DNA of 64,000 bases from Yersinia enterocolitica subsp. enterocolitica (GCF_901472495.1 NZ_LR590469.1:992001-1056000); one strand, 5' to 3'; counted from the stretch's first letter, positions 27,031-35,697 are shown. Notes: a model not told the origin generated them from the letters alone. Numbers and translations are program-made.

Positions 27031-27171
27031 ATATCCGTGATACTTCAAGCTGCATGTACGTTGGCTGCTTTCGCTCACCCTGCGGGCGAGCATAAATGCT
27101 GTTCAAGTCGGTTCCCGACCGATTTGTCACTCAATTGCCGTCTTCCTGCAACTCGAATTATTTTGGCTATA
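27031..27171. repeat. ERIC element 2 (rearranged)
   Basis: It begins ATATCCGTGATACTTCAAGC and ends CTCGAATTATTTTGGCTATA. The middle lacks the usual CACTTACTTATGTAAGCTC part but keeps the ~70-bp insert seen in ERIC element 3 (GCATAAATGCTGTTCAAG, TCGGTTCCCGACCGA). It is therefore a deletion derivative of a long ERIC. It lies upstream of azoR. The remaining ~290 bp up to the next gene show no recognisable element. Confidence 0.82.
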
Positions 27172-27457
27172 GGCGGTACGCCCTTTCAATGAGAGACACT
27201 TTATTCAACTTTTTCTATCAGTGATAGCGCAATATTTTGCGTTCTTTGTTCGATTTTATTGAATGAGGCTGAGTCGTGTCTTCCATGCTCCTCCAGCAAC
27301 TCAAATGATTTAGGTCATTGCCAGAAAGTCAGCAGCGTTATATGCAAGAATATTGATTAAATAGAGATTAATATGCTGGAGGTTATGACAACGACTGCGT
27401 GTGGAATCTGTATTTCAGGACTCCATTATCTGCGTTGTGTGAAGCGTAAAACGGATA

Positions 27458-28699
27458 ATGGGAAAAATGAGTTATATAAATAGAAGCAATACATACAAAT
27501 TACCCTCAAACATCTACATGCATAATGCAAAGGGTACTGACAATGGTTCGGGTGTTATAACATCAAATGTTAAGTGTATTGGGAATTCATCGATTGGGCT
27601 TTCCCATGAGTCACACAATATAAAAAAACAGAATAATAGAGTAAAGACTACACTATTAACACTATTAACAAATATAAAAAATATCGGTAATAAGGCAAAC
27701 AAACCGGGCAACAATCTATGTAAACATATACCACAAGGTCAGGTGGTTGCGGGTTCTCATCTTGCAGCAACCGCCGCTTTTCGTGCTGATCCCAAGTTTA
27801 ACCACGTCGTTTCTGACGTCACACCCGAACAATATTTAACACTAATAAGTGACAAAAGCGCGATTATGGCGGGCAATATTGAGCCGTTGGTCGGCAAGGG
27901 GATTATTGCAACCGATAAAGCTGATCAAAACCTGCCCACTAAGATGAACCTGGTGCGCTTTAATAGCCAGGCACAACAGCGGGTTCAAGACACAGATAAA
28001 ACCTTTGCGGGAATCATCTGTTTCAGTGGTGTTGATACCAAGTCATCAGAATTAATACCGGGCTCACCCTTAGGCAATTATTTTAATCAACAGCGTTTTG
28101 ATAACAATTTGAAGGTATTAACCATTCATAACGGAAACAGAGGAACGCTAGGCTGCCAATTTGATTTGGCTCAGATTGAAGAGGGGACGGCGCTTCTGAT
28201 CAATGCTGGCCAACTGTCCGGAGGCACGATGGCCTACGCGATTAAAGACAATATATTTTTTTCCTATCATGCAGGGAAAAATGGTAATGATGCTTCAGAG
28301 TGGGAAACCGGTAGTGACGGCGCTCGTTCAATTATCGATGCACATAATGTATTAACGTCAAGCCCAAATCCTCACTCGGATGCCATGGCAAATAACCAAA
28401 CCTTGGTAGATTTCTTGGCAAACAACTTTGATTTTTACTCTTTAACCTATTGTGGGCACGGCGAAAAAGTGGTTGGGAATGCAAATGTATTCGATTACAG
28501 ACAAAATAAAGTGACTGACAATAATAAGGTGCAGCTAGGCAGTGCGATGGCGTTAATTACCCGGGAGAATGACAAGGTTAAAGTACAAACTTTAAGTGAC
28601 AATATTATGGTCAATATAAATGGTTTGACCACGCAATCATTGGCACACCGCATAGGTGAATACACATGGGAAGCTTTTGATGAAATGACACATTTGTAA
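27458..28699 (+). CDS. Stand-alone CNF-type deamidase domain with catalytic Cys replaced by Gly
   Basis: Residues ~95-400 of this 413-residue protein align with the C-terminal Rho-GTPase deamidase domain of cytotoxic necrotising factors. Matches to CNF1 include NxxRGxxG (225-232), EEGxxLLIxxGxLSG (241-255), and the later NQTLVDFLANNFDFYSLTY block. CNF1 uses V833, C866 and H881; with the same spacings (33 and 15) this protein has I223, G256 and H271. The cysteine of LSGC is thus glycine (codon GGC at 28223-28225, one base from TGC), so deamidase activity is not expected unless another residue takes over. The receptor-binding and translocation parts of CNF are absent. The first ~90 residues are polar, Asn/Lys-rich and unlike CNF. 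The gene lies between azoR and hrpA, adjacent in E. coli, and its 5' part is AT-rich, suggesting horizontal origin. An ATG at 27467 is an alternative start. Confidence 0.82.
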   Translation: MGKMSYINRSNTYKLPSNIYMHNAKGTDNGSGVITSNVKCIGNSSIGLSHESHNIKKQNNRVKTTLLTLLTNIKNIGNKANKPGNNLCKHIPQGQVVAGSHLAATAAFRADPKFNHVVSDVTPEQYLTLISDKSAIMAGNIEPLVGKGIIATDKADQNLPTKMNLVRFNSQAQQRVQDTDKTFAGIICFSGVDTKSSELIPGSPLGNYFNQQRFDNNLKVLTIHNGNRGTLGCQFDLAQIEEGTALLINAGQLSGGTMAYAIKDNIFFSYHAGKNGNDASEWETGSDGARSIIDAHNVLTSSPNPHSDAMANNQTLVDFLANNFDFYSLTYCGHGEKVVGNANVFDYRQNKVTDNNKVQLGSAMALITRENDKVKVQTLSDNIMVNINGLTTQSLAHRIGEYTWEAFDEMTHL

Positions 28700-28867
28700 C
28701 TCGCTCCACCGGCGGCACATAACAGTATCCACAGGAGAAACCAGCTGAATATAGGGTGAAAAAGGCGATTGTGTTACCATGCTGCGCAATGCATATATTC
28801 TCAATATAGCCTAAGAAAATCAGGCTCCCGCAGTTTGCCGGGGCTGGCGCAACAAGGAATACTGAAC

Positions 28868-31800
28868 GTGAAATCTTCGCTCGCAGCATTATCCTCCCAA
28901 CTCGGTGAGTTGATGCTCCGTGACCAACAGCGCATGCGGCGTCGGCTGCAAGGCGCACGAAAAGTCCATAATCCCGAGGCCGTAGAGGCGATTACCCGCG
29001 AAATCGAAGCTGAGATTGCCACTGCAATGCAGCGGGTTGCCAGCCGTCGGGCGGCTTGTCCGGCTATCTCGTATCCCGAGAATTTGCCGGTCAGTCAGAA
29101 GAAACAAGATATCTATAATGCTATTCGCGATAATCAGGTGGTCATTGTTGCCGGTGAAACCGGTTCGGGTAAAACCACACAATTACCGAAAATCTGCCTG
29201 GAATTAGGCCGTGGTGTCACAGGACTTATTGGTCATACCCAGCCGCGCCGCCTTGCTGCTCGTACCGTGGCAAATCGTATTGCTGATGAGCTAGACACCT
29301 CACTTGGCGGCTGTGTCGGTTATAAAGTGCGATTTAATGATCAAGTGGGCGAGAATACCCTCGTTAAGTTGATGACTGACGGTATTTTGCTGGCTGAAAT
29401 TCAGCAAGACCGCCTGCTGATGCAATATGACACCTTGATTATTGATGAGGCGCATGAGCGCAGTCTGAACATTGATTTCATCTTGGGGTATTTGCGGGAG
29501 TTATTGCCAAAGCGCCCTGACCTGAAAGTTATTATCACTTCGGCGACCATTGATCCGCAGCGCTTTTCTAGCCATTTCAATAATGCGCCCATTATCGAAG
29601 TCTCTGGCCGTACCTATCCGGTGGAGGTGCGTTATCGGCCTATCGTGGATGATGCCGATGATGTTGAGCGTGATCAGTTACAGGCCATTTTTGATGCGGT
29701 AGATGAATTGGGGCGCGAAAGTCCCGGCGATATCCTGATATTTATGAGTGGCGAGCGGGAAATTCGTGATACTGCTGACGCGCTGATGAAGCAGAATTTG
29801 CCTCATACCGAAGTGCTGCCGCTGTATGCTCGCTTATCCAATAGTGAGCAGAATAGGGTGTTTCAGTCTCATCATGGGCGGCGCATTGTGCTGGCGACTA
29901 ACGTGGCGGAAACTTCACTCACCGTGCCGGGCATCAAGTATGTCATCGATCCCGGAACTGCACGTATTAGCCGCTATAGTTTCCGTACTAAAGTTCAACG
30001 GTTGCCGATTGAGCCGGTGTCTCAAGCCTCGGCTAATCAGCGTAAAGGCCGCTGTGGCCGTGTCTCTGACGGTATCTGTATCCGTCTTTATTCCGAGCAA
30101 GATTTCCTTTCACGTCCTGAATTTACTGATCCGGAGATTCTGCGTACCAATTTGGCCTCCGTTATCCTGCAAATGACCTCATTAGGGCTAGGGGATATCG
30201 CCGCCTTCCCATTTGTGGAAGCACCGGACAAGCGCAACATTCAAGATGGTGTGCGGCTGCTGGAGGAGCTAGGGGCTATCCAAACGGCCAGTAACGGCCA
30301 TCAACAATTAACACCGCTAGGTCGGCAATTGGCCCAATTGCCAGTTGATCCCCGTTTGGCTCGCATGGTGCTGGAAGCCCAGAAAAGTGGCAGTGTACGG
30401 GAATTGATGATCATCACCTCGGCATTGTCTATCCAGGACCCGCGTGAACGTCCGATGGATAAACAACAGGCCTCCGATGAAAAACATCGCCGTTTTGCCG
30501 ATAAAGACTCTGATTTCCTTGCATTTGTTAATCTATGGGATTACCTGAAAGAGCAGCAAAAAGAACTATCATCGGCGCAATTCCGTAAATTATGCCGTAG
30601 CGATTTCTTGAACTATTTGCGGGTGCGCGAATGGCAGGATATCTATACCCAACTGCGTCAGGTGGTGAAAGAGCTGGGTATTCCGGTCAATAGCGTCGCC
30701 GCAGACTATCGCAGTGTTCATACGGCCATTCTGACCGGGTTACTATCACACATCGGTCAGAAAGACGTTGAAAAGCAAGAGTATACAGGTGCGCGCAATG
30801 CCCGTTTTGCCATCTTCCCAGGCTCTGGTTTATTCAAAAAACCGCCCAAGTGGTGCATGGTGGCCGAATTGGTCGAAACCAGCCGCTTATGGGGGCGCAT
30901 TGCTGCTCGTATTGAACCGGAATGGATCGAGCCTTTGGCACAGCACTTGGTTAAACATCACTATAGCGATCCGCATTGGGAGAAAGCGCAAGGGGCGGTG
31001 ATGGCCAGTGAGAAAGTGACCTTATTCGGGTTGCCTATCGTCACTGAGCGCAAGATCAACTATGGGCCAATTGATCCGCCGTTGTGTCGCGAGTTATTTA
31101 TCCGTCATGGCTTGGTTGAAGGGGATTGGCAAACGCGCCATGCTTTCTTCCGCGCTAATTTGAAGCTATTGGCTGAAGTTGAAGAACTTGAGCACAAATC
31201 TCGTCGCCGCGACATTCTGGTTGATGATGAGACATTGTTTAACTTCTATGACCAGCGTATTAGCCGTGATGTTATCTCCGCACGTCATTTTGATAGCTGG
31301 TGGAAGAAAATCAGCCAGACCCAGCCCGAGCTGCTCAACTTTGAAAAAACCATGCTTATCAAGGATGGTGCAAACAAAGTTAACCCGTTGGATTATCCGA
31401 ACTTTTGGTATCAAGGGTCACTTAAACTACGGCTTTCTTATCAATTTGAGCCGGGCACTGACGCCGATGGGGTCACTGTCCATATCCCGCTGCCTATCCT
31501 GAATCAGGTTCAGGAAGAGGGGTTTGACTGGCAAATTCCGGGGATCCGCCGTGAGCTGGTGGTGGCGTTAATCAAGTCATTACCTAAGCCGGTTCGCCGC
31601 AATTTTGTGCCTGCGCCTAATTATGCCGAGGCATTCTTAGCGCGGGTAACTCCGTTGGAAACCAGCCTGCTGGATGCATTAGAGCGCGAGTTACGGCGCA
31701 TGACTGGAGTGACAGTGTCACGCGAAAGCTGGCAGTGGGAACAAGTTCCCGACCACCTAAAAATGACGTTCCGCGTGTTGGATGATAAAAACCGAACTTT

Positions 31801-32755
31801 GCGTGAGGGGAAAGACTTGGCCGCCTTGAAGCTCCAACTCCAGGATAAAGTACAAGAGACGCTTTCAGCGGTTGCCGATGACGGTATTGAGCAAAATAAC
31901 TTACATATCTGGAGCTTCGGCTCACTTCCAGTGTGCTACGAGCAACGCCGAGGAGGATATGAAGTCAAAGCATACCCGGCATTGGTGGATGAGAAAGACA
32001 GTGTTGCGATTCGCTTATTTGATACAGAAGCCCAACAGCAACAGGCCATGTGGCAGGGGACACGCCGTTTATTGCTGCTAAATATTCCTTCTCCGATTAA
32101 GTACTTACATGAAAAGTTGCCGAACAAATCTAAACTCGGCCTCTATTTCAATACTTATGGCAAAGTGATGGATCTAATTGATGATTGCATTGCTTGTGGG
32201 GTGGATAAACTTGTCGCGCAATATGGTGGGCCGGTATGGCAAGAGGCTGATTTCGCTCAGCTACAAGAAAAAGTTCGGGCCGAATTAAACGATACTGTTG
32301 TGGATATTGCCAAACAAGTTGAACAGATCCTGACTACCGTATTCAGTATTAATAAACGTTTAAAAGGCCGGGTCGACATCTCGCAAGCATTAGCGCTTTC
32401 CGATATCAAAGCACAGCTTGGCGGCCTGATTTACCGCGGGTTTGTCACCAATAATGGTTGGAAACGTTTACCGGATACATTGCGCTATTTGCACGCCATT
32501 GAGCGACGGATGGAGAAGTTAGCCGTAGATCCTCATCGTGATCGCGCCCAAATGCAACGGGTGGAACATGTACAACAGATGTGGCAGCAATGGCTCAACA
32601 AATTGCCGCCTAAACGCCAACAAGATGAAGATGTTAAAGAAGTTCGTTGGATGATTGAAGAGCTGCGCGTGAGTCTATTTGCCCAACAATTGGGAACACC
32701 ATACCCCATATCAGATAAGCGTATTTTACAGACTATCGAACAACTCTCTGCTTAA
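28868..32755 (+). CDS. hrpA: ATP-dependent RNA helicase HrpA (DEAH box)
   Basis: The 1295-residue protein matches E. coli HrpA (1300 aa) over its full length. Motifs are GETGSGKTTQLPK (I), TQPRR (Ia), DEAHERSLNIDF (II), SAT (III) and QRKGRCGRV (VI), then the HA2, OB and long C-terminal DUF3418 regions. HrpA is a helicase linked to mRNA processing and to rescue of stalled or collided ribosomes. The GTG at 28868 has AAGGA nine bases upstream and gives the family length. The frame is open for another 33 codons upstream, but these do not match. Confidence 0.96.
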   Translation: MKSSLAALSSQLGELMLRDQQRMRRRLQGARKVHNPEAVEAITREIEAEIATAMQRVASRRAACPAISYPENLPVSQKKQDIYNAIRDNQVVIVAGETGSGKTTQLPKICLELGRGVTGLIGHTQPRRLAARTVANRIADELDTSLGGCVGYKVRFNDQVGENTLVKLMTDGILLAEIQQDRLLMQYDTLIIDEAHERSLNIDFILGYLRELLPKRPDLKVIITSATIDPQRFSSHFNNAPIIEVSGRTYPVEVRYRPIVDDADDVERDQLQAIFDAVDELGRESPGDILIFMSGEREIRDTADALMKQNLPHTEVLPLYARLSNSEQNRVFQSHHGRRIVLATNVAETSLTVPGIKYVIDPGTARISRYSFRTKVQRLPIEPVSQASANQRKGRCGRVSDGICIRLYSEQDFLSRPEFTDPEILRTNLASVILQMTSLGLGDIAAFPFVEAPDKRNIQDGVRLLEELGAIQTASNGHQQLTPLGRQLAQLPVDPRLARMVLEAQKSGSVRELMIITSALSIQDPRERPMDKQQASDEKHRRFADKDSDFLAFVNLWDYLKEQQKELSSAQFRKLCRSDFLNYLRVREWQDIYTQLRQVVKELGIPVNSVAADYRSVHTAILTGLLSHIGQKDVEKQEYTGARNARFAIFPGSGLFKKPPKWCMVAELVETSRLWGRIAARIEPEWIEPLAQHLVKHHYSDPHWEKAQGAVMASEKVTLFGLPIVTERKINYGPIDPPLCRELFIRHGLVEGDWQTRHAFFRANLKLLAEVEELEHKSRRRDILVDDETLFNFYDQRISRDVISARHFDSWWKKISQTQPELLNFEKTMLIKDGANKVNPLDYPNFWYQGSLKLRLSYQFEPGTDADGVTVHIPLPILNQVQEEGFDWQIPGIRRELVVALIKSLPKPVRRNFVPAPNYAEAFLARVTPLETSLLDALERELRRMTGVTVSRESWQWEQVPDHLKMTFRVLDDKNRTLREGKDLAALKLQLQDKVQETLSAVADDGIEQNNLHIWSFGSLPVCYEQRRGGYEVKAYPALVDEKDSVAIRLFDTEAQQQQAMWQGTRRLLLLNIPSPIKYLHEKLPNKSKLGLYFNTYGKVMDLIDDCIACGVDKLVAQYGGPVWQEADFAQLQEKVRAELNDTVVDIAKQVEQILTTVFSINKRLKGRVDISQALALSDIKAQLGGLIYRGFVTNNGWKRLPDTLRYLHAIERRMEKLAVDPHRDRAQMQRVEHVQQMWQQWLNKLPPKRQQDEDVKEVRWMIEELRVSLFAQQLGTPYPISDKRILQTIEQLSA

Positions 32756-32770
32756 TGGCTAATCAAGACG

Positions 32771-32811
32771 ACTCCGCGCCTGAGATAATGGCTCAGGCAC
32801 GGAGTTTTTTT
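32771..32811 (+). terminator. Terminator of hrpA
   Basis: ACTCCG-C-GCCTGAG pairs with CTCAGGC-A-CGGAGT across a seven-base loop and is followed by T7. It lies 16 bp after the hrpA stop. Confidence 0.88.
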
Positions 32812-33093
32812 ACCGCTAGATCCCACTTCGCAGCAGTATTTATATAATTTAAATCCTCTTATTTGTATCTCAAATATGTAATCGATGAAATCTACTGATT
32901 TTCCTGCGAAGCCTCTCGAAAACTATCAATTAACTCCCTTATTGTGCGGCAACGTTATTGCCTTCGGCCTTCAACTACGGCTATATCTGCCTTGGCATTC
33001 AGGCGACTTGCTCAAAGTTTGTCTGATTGCGGGTCACCATATTTGATTACATTTGGTGCGTTTGATAGAGTTTTTCGGGAGCAGGGATTGCTT

Positions 33094-33423
33094 ATGTATA
33101 CGATTGGTTTGTTGAGGTTGGCACAAAGAGAATTGTTTAAATTACCCGCGGGGATACAGGCGGCTCTGATTAAGGCTCTTGATGAGTTAGAGGTTTATGG
33201 TCATGAGTTGAGAGAACCTGTAGTGCGGGATATCGGGAAAGGGCTGAAAGAATTGAGGGTCAGTGCAAAGGAAGGTTGCGGGCGTGGTTTTTTCTTTTAC
33301 CAGGCAGATCGGCAGGTTTATATCATTCATATCTTGCAGAAGAAAACGCAAAAGGCCTCAAGACGGACACTGATGTTGGCTTATCAGCGTATGAAGGAAC
33401 TCAAACGGAGATTGCTGCCATGA
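33094..33423 (+). CDS. HigB/Gp49-like toxin (RelE superfamily)
   Basis: The 109-residue protein (MYTIGLLRLAQREL...) has the phage Gp49/HigB-like pattern: FKLPAGIQAALIKALDELEVYG, a beta strand KGLKELRV, GFFFYQADRQVYIIHILQKKTQKA. This family cleaves mRNA on the ribosome. The ATG at 33094 has GCAGGGA upstream; an earlier in-frame ATG at 32944 adds residues unlike the family. Its stop overlaps the antitoxin start (ATGA), so the two are translationally coupled, with the toxin first as in higBA. Confidence 0.85.
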   Translation: MYTIGLLRLAQRELFKLPAGIQAALIKALDELEVYGHELREPVVRDIGKGLKELRVSAKEGCGRGFFFYQADRQVYIIHILQKKTQKASRRTLMLAYQRMKELKRRLLP

Positions 33424-33743
33424 AAAAACAAGATGATTTTGACATTCTTCCTTTTTCTGAGGTTAAAGCGAACGCTTTAAATCACCCTCATGTAAATGAA
33501 GCGTATTCTGACTTGCAGATTAGGCAAGCCATGATGACGGAGCTTAAAGCTGCCCGCCAGCGATGCAATTTGACTCAAGAAGACATTGCACGGAGAGCTG
33601 GGTTGAGGAAACAAAATATCAGCCGGATGGAAAAAGGTATCATTTCGCCTAATCTCACGACGTTAAGCCGATATGCCGCAGCATTAGGTGGGACTTTTGT
33701 TTTTAAATTTACTCAAAAGCCCCGTTGTACCAGTAAGGAGTAG
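33420..33743 (+). CDS. HigA-like Xre antitoxin
   Basis: The 107-residue protein has a helix-turn-helix in its C-terminal half (RQRCNLTQEDIARRAGLRKQNISRMEKGIISPNLTTLSRYAAALGG) and an N-terminal toxin-binding part. The ATG overlaps the toxin stop codon by four bases. It should bind the toxin and repress the pair. The pair sits between hrpA and ydgD, which are not adjacent in E. coli, so it marks a breakpoint or insertion. Confidence 0.88.
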   Translation: MKKQDDFDILPFSEVKANALNHPHVNEAYSDLQIRQAMMTELKAARQRCNLTQEDIARRAGLRKQNISRMEKGIISPNLTTLSRYAAALGGTFVFKFTQKPRCTSKE

Positions 33744-33798
33744 TGGCTGTTAGGCTCGTTGTTAATCCATCAATGCCTTTTGCCGAATTGAGGCGTGA

Positions 33799-34641
33799 CT
33801 ATTTGCTTGTTTTAGTCGCCTTATTAGCGAGCGTTTTTAACCGGTCTTTTATGGCAGTGACCGCCAAAGCCCGGTTATCTGCCAAATAACGGTCTTTAGC
33901 GGCGGGAGCTGAACTTTGAATGGCAATCAAAGACCATTTCTCGCCATTTTTCAGTAACAAGGGCGAGCCGCTATCACCTGGTAATGTATCGCATTGATGA
34001 GAAAGTACACCTTGTTGCGCCCAGCCGGTGATCAGGCAATCTTCATGGCTATAGAGGGTATCCAGGTGGTCAAGTGGATAACCGGCTTGTGTTATTTTGC
34101 GGTCAACTTGTTTAAGTGCTTGAGTCAACTCATTAGCGGTTCCATCCCACAATGGTAACGGCTTGATAGGGACTGGTTTTTTATTAGTTAATCGAATAAG
34201 AGCATAGTCATATGCAGCAGCTGCGGGTGGAACTATCCAGCCGTCGCCATCAGGTTTGAGCTTCTTACCCAACTTGGCATCAACCAGTGTTTCCAGACTC
34301 GTAATTTGATACTTCCAATGACCGTTGTGCGAAATAAACCGTAAGGCCACAGCTCGATCAATCTTACCTGGCGGTGCTAATACACAATGCCCAGCGGTAA
34401 GTGCGAGGCGAGGAGAGATTAAAGTCGCAGTACAAAGGTTGGCGCTGGCTGTTTCAACCTGGCCAATAGCCTGCCATGGCCATTGTGAGCTATTCGTGAC
34501 TGCAGTACGATCATCTTTACCAAAAAATAGAGTAGTCTGATCGGCAATACCGCTGTCGTCATTTGACGTGTCAGTGGGGGGAAGGGCACGAGCCACGGAA
34601 AGAGGTAACAGACTTAATAGTAATAATGAAGATAAACGCAT
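33799..34641 (-). CDS. ydgD: Secreted trypsin-like serine protease YdgD
   Basis: The 280-residue protein has a signal peptide (MRLSSLLLLSLLPLSVARA) and a chymotrypsin-fold domain with a complete catalytic triad: His in LTAGHC, Asp in YDYALIRL, Ser in LPGDSGSP. The E. coli homologue YdgD is a putative periplasmic protease encoded next to asr, as here. Substrate unknown. Cysteine pairs around the His (LCTATL/AGHC) and Ser (DCLITG/HQCDT) could form disulfides. Confidence 0.88.
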   Translation of the reverse strand: MRLSSLLLLSLLPLSVARALPPTDTSNDDSGIADQTTLFFGKDDRTAVTNSSQWPWQAIGQVETASANLCTATLISPRLALTAGHCVLAPPGKIDRAVALRFISHNGHWKYQITSLETLVDAKLGKKLKPDGDGWIVPPAAAAYDYALIRLTNKKPVPIKPLPLWDGTANELTQALKQVDRKITQAGYPLDHLDTLYSHEDCLITGWAQQGVLSHQCDTLPGDSGSPLLLKNGEKWSLIAIQSSAPAAKDRYLADNRALAVTAIKDRLKTLANKATKTSK

Positions 34642-34858
34642 AAATAATTAGCCTGCCTTATTCCCTAAAGGGGTATTTATTCTCAAACCTGAGACCTACT
34701 GGTTAAGCTGTTAATCACAAGCCTCCCCATTGATAACTATAGACACAATTAGCTATGTAGTATGTTGTCAGCATTTGATTTTTCGATAATTTTAGCGCGG
34801 TATAAGTCGCTTATACTCTAAGTAATGCACATGCTGCTTGAAGCATTTCGGAGATGCA

Positions 34859-34939
34859 CTATAAATAAAAAAACAGTGCGATCAGGCCGCAAATAATTAA
34901 TGTTGCCAGAGTGATTTCAAATAAATAACGGCGCAGCAT
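34859..34939 (-). CDS. ydgU: YdgU-like membrane micropeptide (26 aa)
   Basis: A 26-codon frame begins MLRRYLFEITLATLI and continues as a single hydrophobic helix ending FFYL. AGGAG lies eight bases before the ATG. Position and character match the small E. coli protein YdgU, encoded between asr and ydgD. The asr terminator ends only 15 bp upstream of its start codon, so expression would rely on read-through or its own promoter. Function unknown. Confidence 0.65.
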   Translation of the reverse strand: MLRRYLFEITLATLIICGLIALFFYL

Positions 34940-34954
34940 TATCAGCACTCCTGA

Positions 34955-34981
34955 TAAAAAACACCCGGAGAACCGGGTGTT
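34955..34981 (-). terminator. Terminator of asr
   Basis: On the minus strand ACACCCGGT-TCT-CCGGGTGT is followed by a T6 run. It lies about 60 bp after the asr stop and just before the ydgU-like frame. Confidence 0.85.
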
Positions 34982-35041
34982 GAGCGAGTGAAGTTGTTGC
35001 AGGTCAATCTATAGAGCTAGCTTCAGCTATCTTTCTCGACT

Positions 35042-35305
35042 TTATTTTGCTGCTGGGGCAGATTTAGTGTGCGTCGCTTTTTTGTGATGTTTCTTAGCGG
35101 CTTGCGCTTTTTGCATCGGGGCGGCTTTGTCGGCTTTCTTCACCGATTTTGTCGTTTTTTTGTGATGCATGGTTTTGGCAGGAGCACTATGGGCCGCTGG
35201 TGCCGTAGCCATTGGAGCCGCAACTGGTGCAACGGTATCGGCGGCGAATGCAATAGAAGACATACCCAAGGTTGCAGCAACAATCAGAGCTAATACTGTT
35301 TTCAT
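35042..35305 (-). CDS. asr: Acid shock protein Asr
   Basis: The 87-residue protein has a signal peptide (MKTVLALIVAATLGMSSIAFA) followed by a highly basic, low-complexity Ala/Lys/His/Pro chain (KTMHHKKTTKSVKKADKA), the signature of Asr. In E. coli it is strongly induced at low pH, exported to the periplasm and processed. AGGAA precedes the ATG. A good RstA-box match lies upstream, and the rstAB genes are 2 kb away. Confidence 0.93.
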   Translation of the reverse strand: MKTVLALIVAATLGMSSIAFAADTVAPVAAPMATAPAAHSAPAKTMHHKKTTKSVKKADKAAPMQKAQAAKKHHKKATHTKSAPAAK

Positions 35306-35407
35306 GATTTATTCCTCAGTGTTCTGTTTGTATATCGGCCCCGTTGGGTCGTTGTAATGAGAATAGGGTAAATGATGAATGGCTTCCGTGAGTCATTGGT
35401 TTCGGCT

Positions 35408-35421
35408 TGTAACCGATTGTA
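35408..35421 (-). promoter_or_regulatory. RstA box upstream of asr
   Basis: On the minus strand TACAATCGGTTACA matches the RstA consensus TACATNTNGTTACA at ten of twelve defined positions. A candidate asr -10 (TATTCT, 35360-35365) places the site about 60 bp upstream of the start. RstA activation of asr is known in E. coli. The rest of the 35306-35697 gap is described under the hairpins at 35614-35669. Confidence 0.65.
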
Positions 35422-35613
35422 CAGAGATGATTGTTATGATGATTAGTCAACTTTATGGCATATCGTTAAATGCATTTTATTGCATAGATAGCATGGAAGT
35501 TGAGAGGAATAAGACCAGCCAGGATGACCTTTACCCTAAATTAGTTACAACATACATTTGATTATTACCAACAAAAAGGTGTTCTCTTTAGGTACATACA
35601 AATTTGCAGCTAA

Positions 35614-35669
35614 CGTGGAATTTATGTTCCACAGAACGATACTGCCTCCTCAAAGGAAGGGCAGTACCG
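35614..35669. other. Two adjacent hairpins between asr and the M32 peptidase gene
   Basis: GTGGAA-N7-TTCCAC (from about 35614) is followed by CGATACTGCC (35637-35646) pairing with GGCAGTACCG (35660-35669). They lie 3' of the carboxypeptidase gene, about 30 bp beyond its stop. No proper T-run follows on the minus strand, so they are more likely RNA 3' structures than a canonical terminator. Confidence 0.45.
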
Positions 35670-35697
35670 AAGGAAAAAAATCTGAGGTCGAGGATAA

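Noticed and set aside
27373..27483. Small frame of 36 codons overlapping the start of the CNF-type gene
   Set aside because: Its GGAGG lies only two bases before an internal ATG and is not usefully placed for the first ATG; the product resembles nothing and overlaps the larger gene.
31617..31925. Long antisense frames inside hrpA, nifJ, pntB and ilvB
   Set aside because: They are shadows of strongly conserved genes on the other strand and have no ribosome sites or family features.
32944..33093. Longer HigB-like toxin starting at 32944
   Set aside because: The extra 50 residues do not resemble the family and lack a ribosome site; 33094 has both.
35379..35561. 60-codon frame upstream of asr
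   Set aside because: It has no ribosome site, no recognisable composition, and covers the asr regulatory region on the opposite strand.
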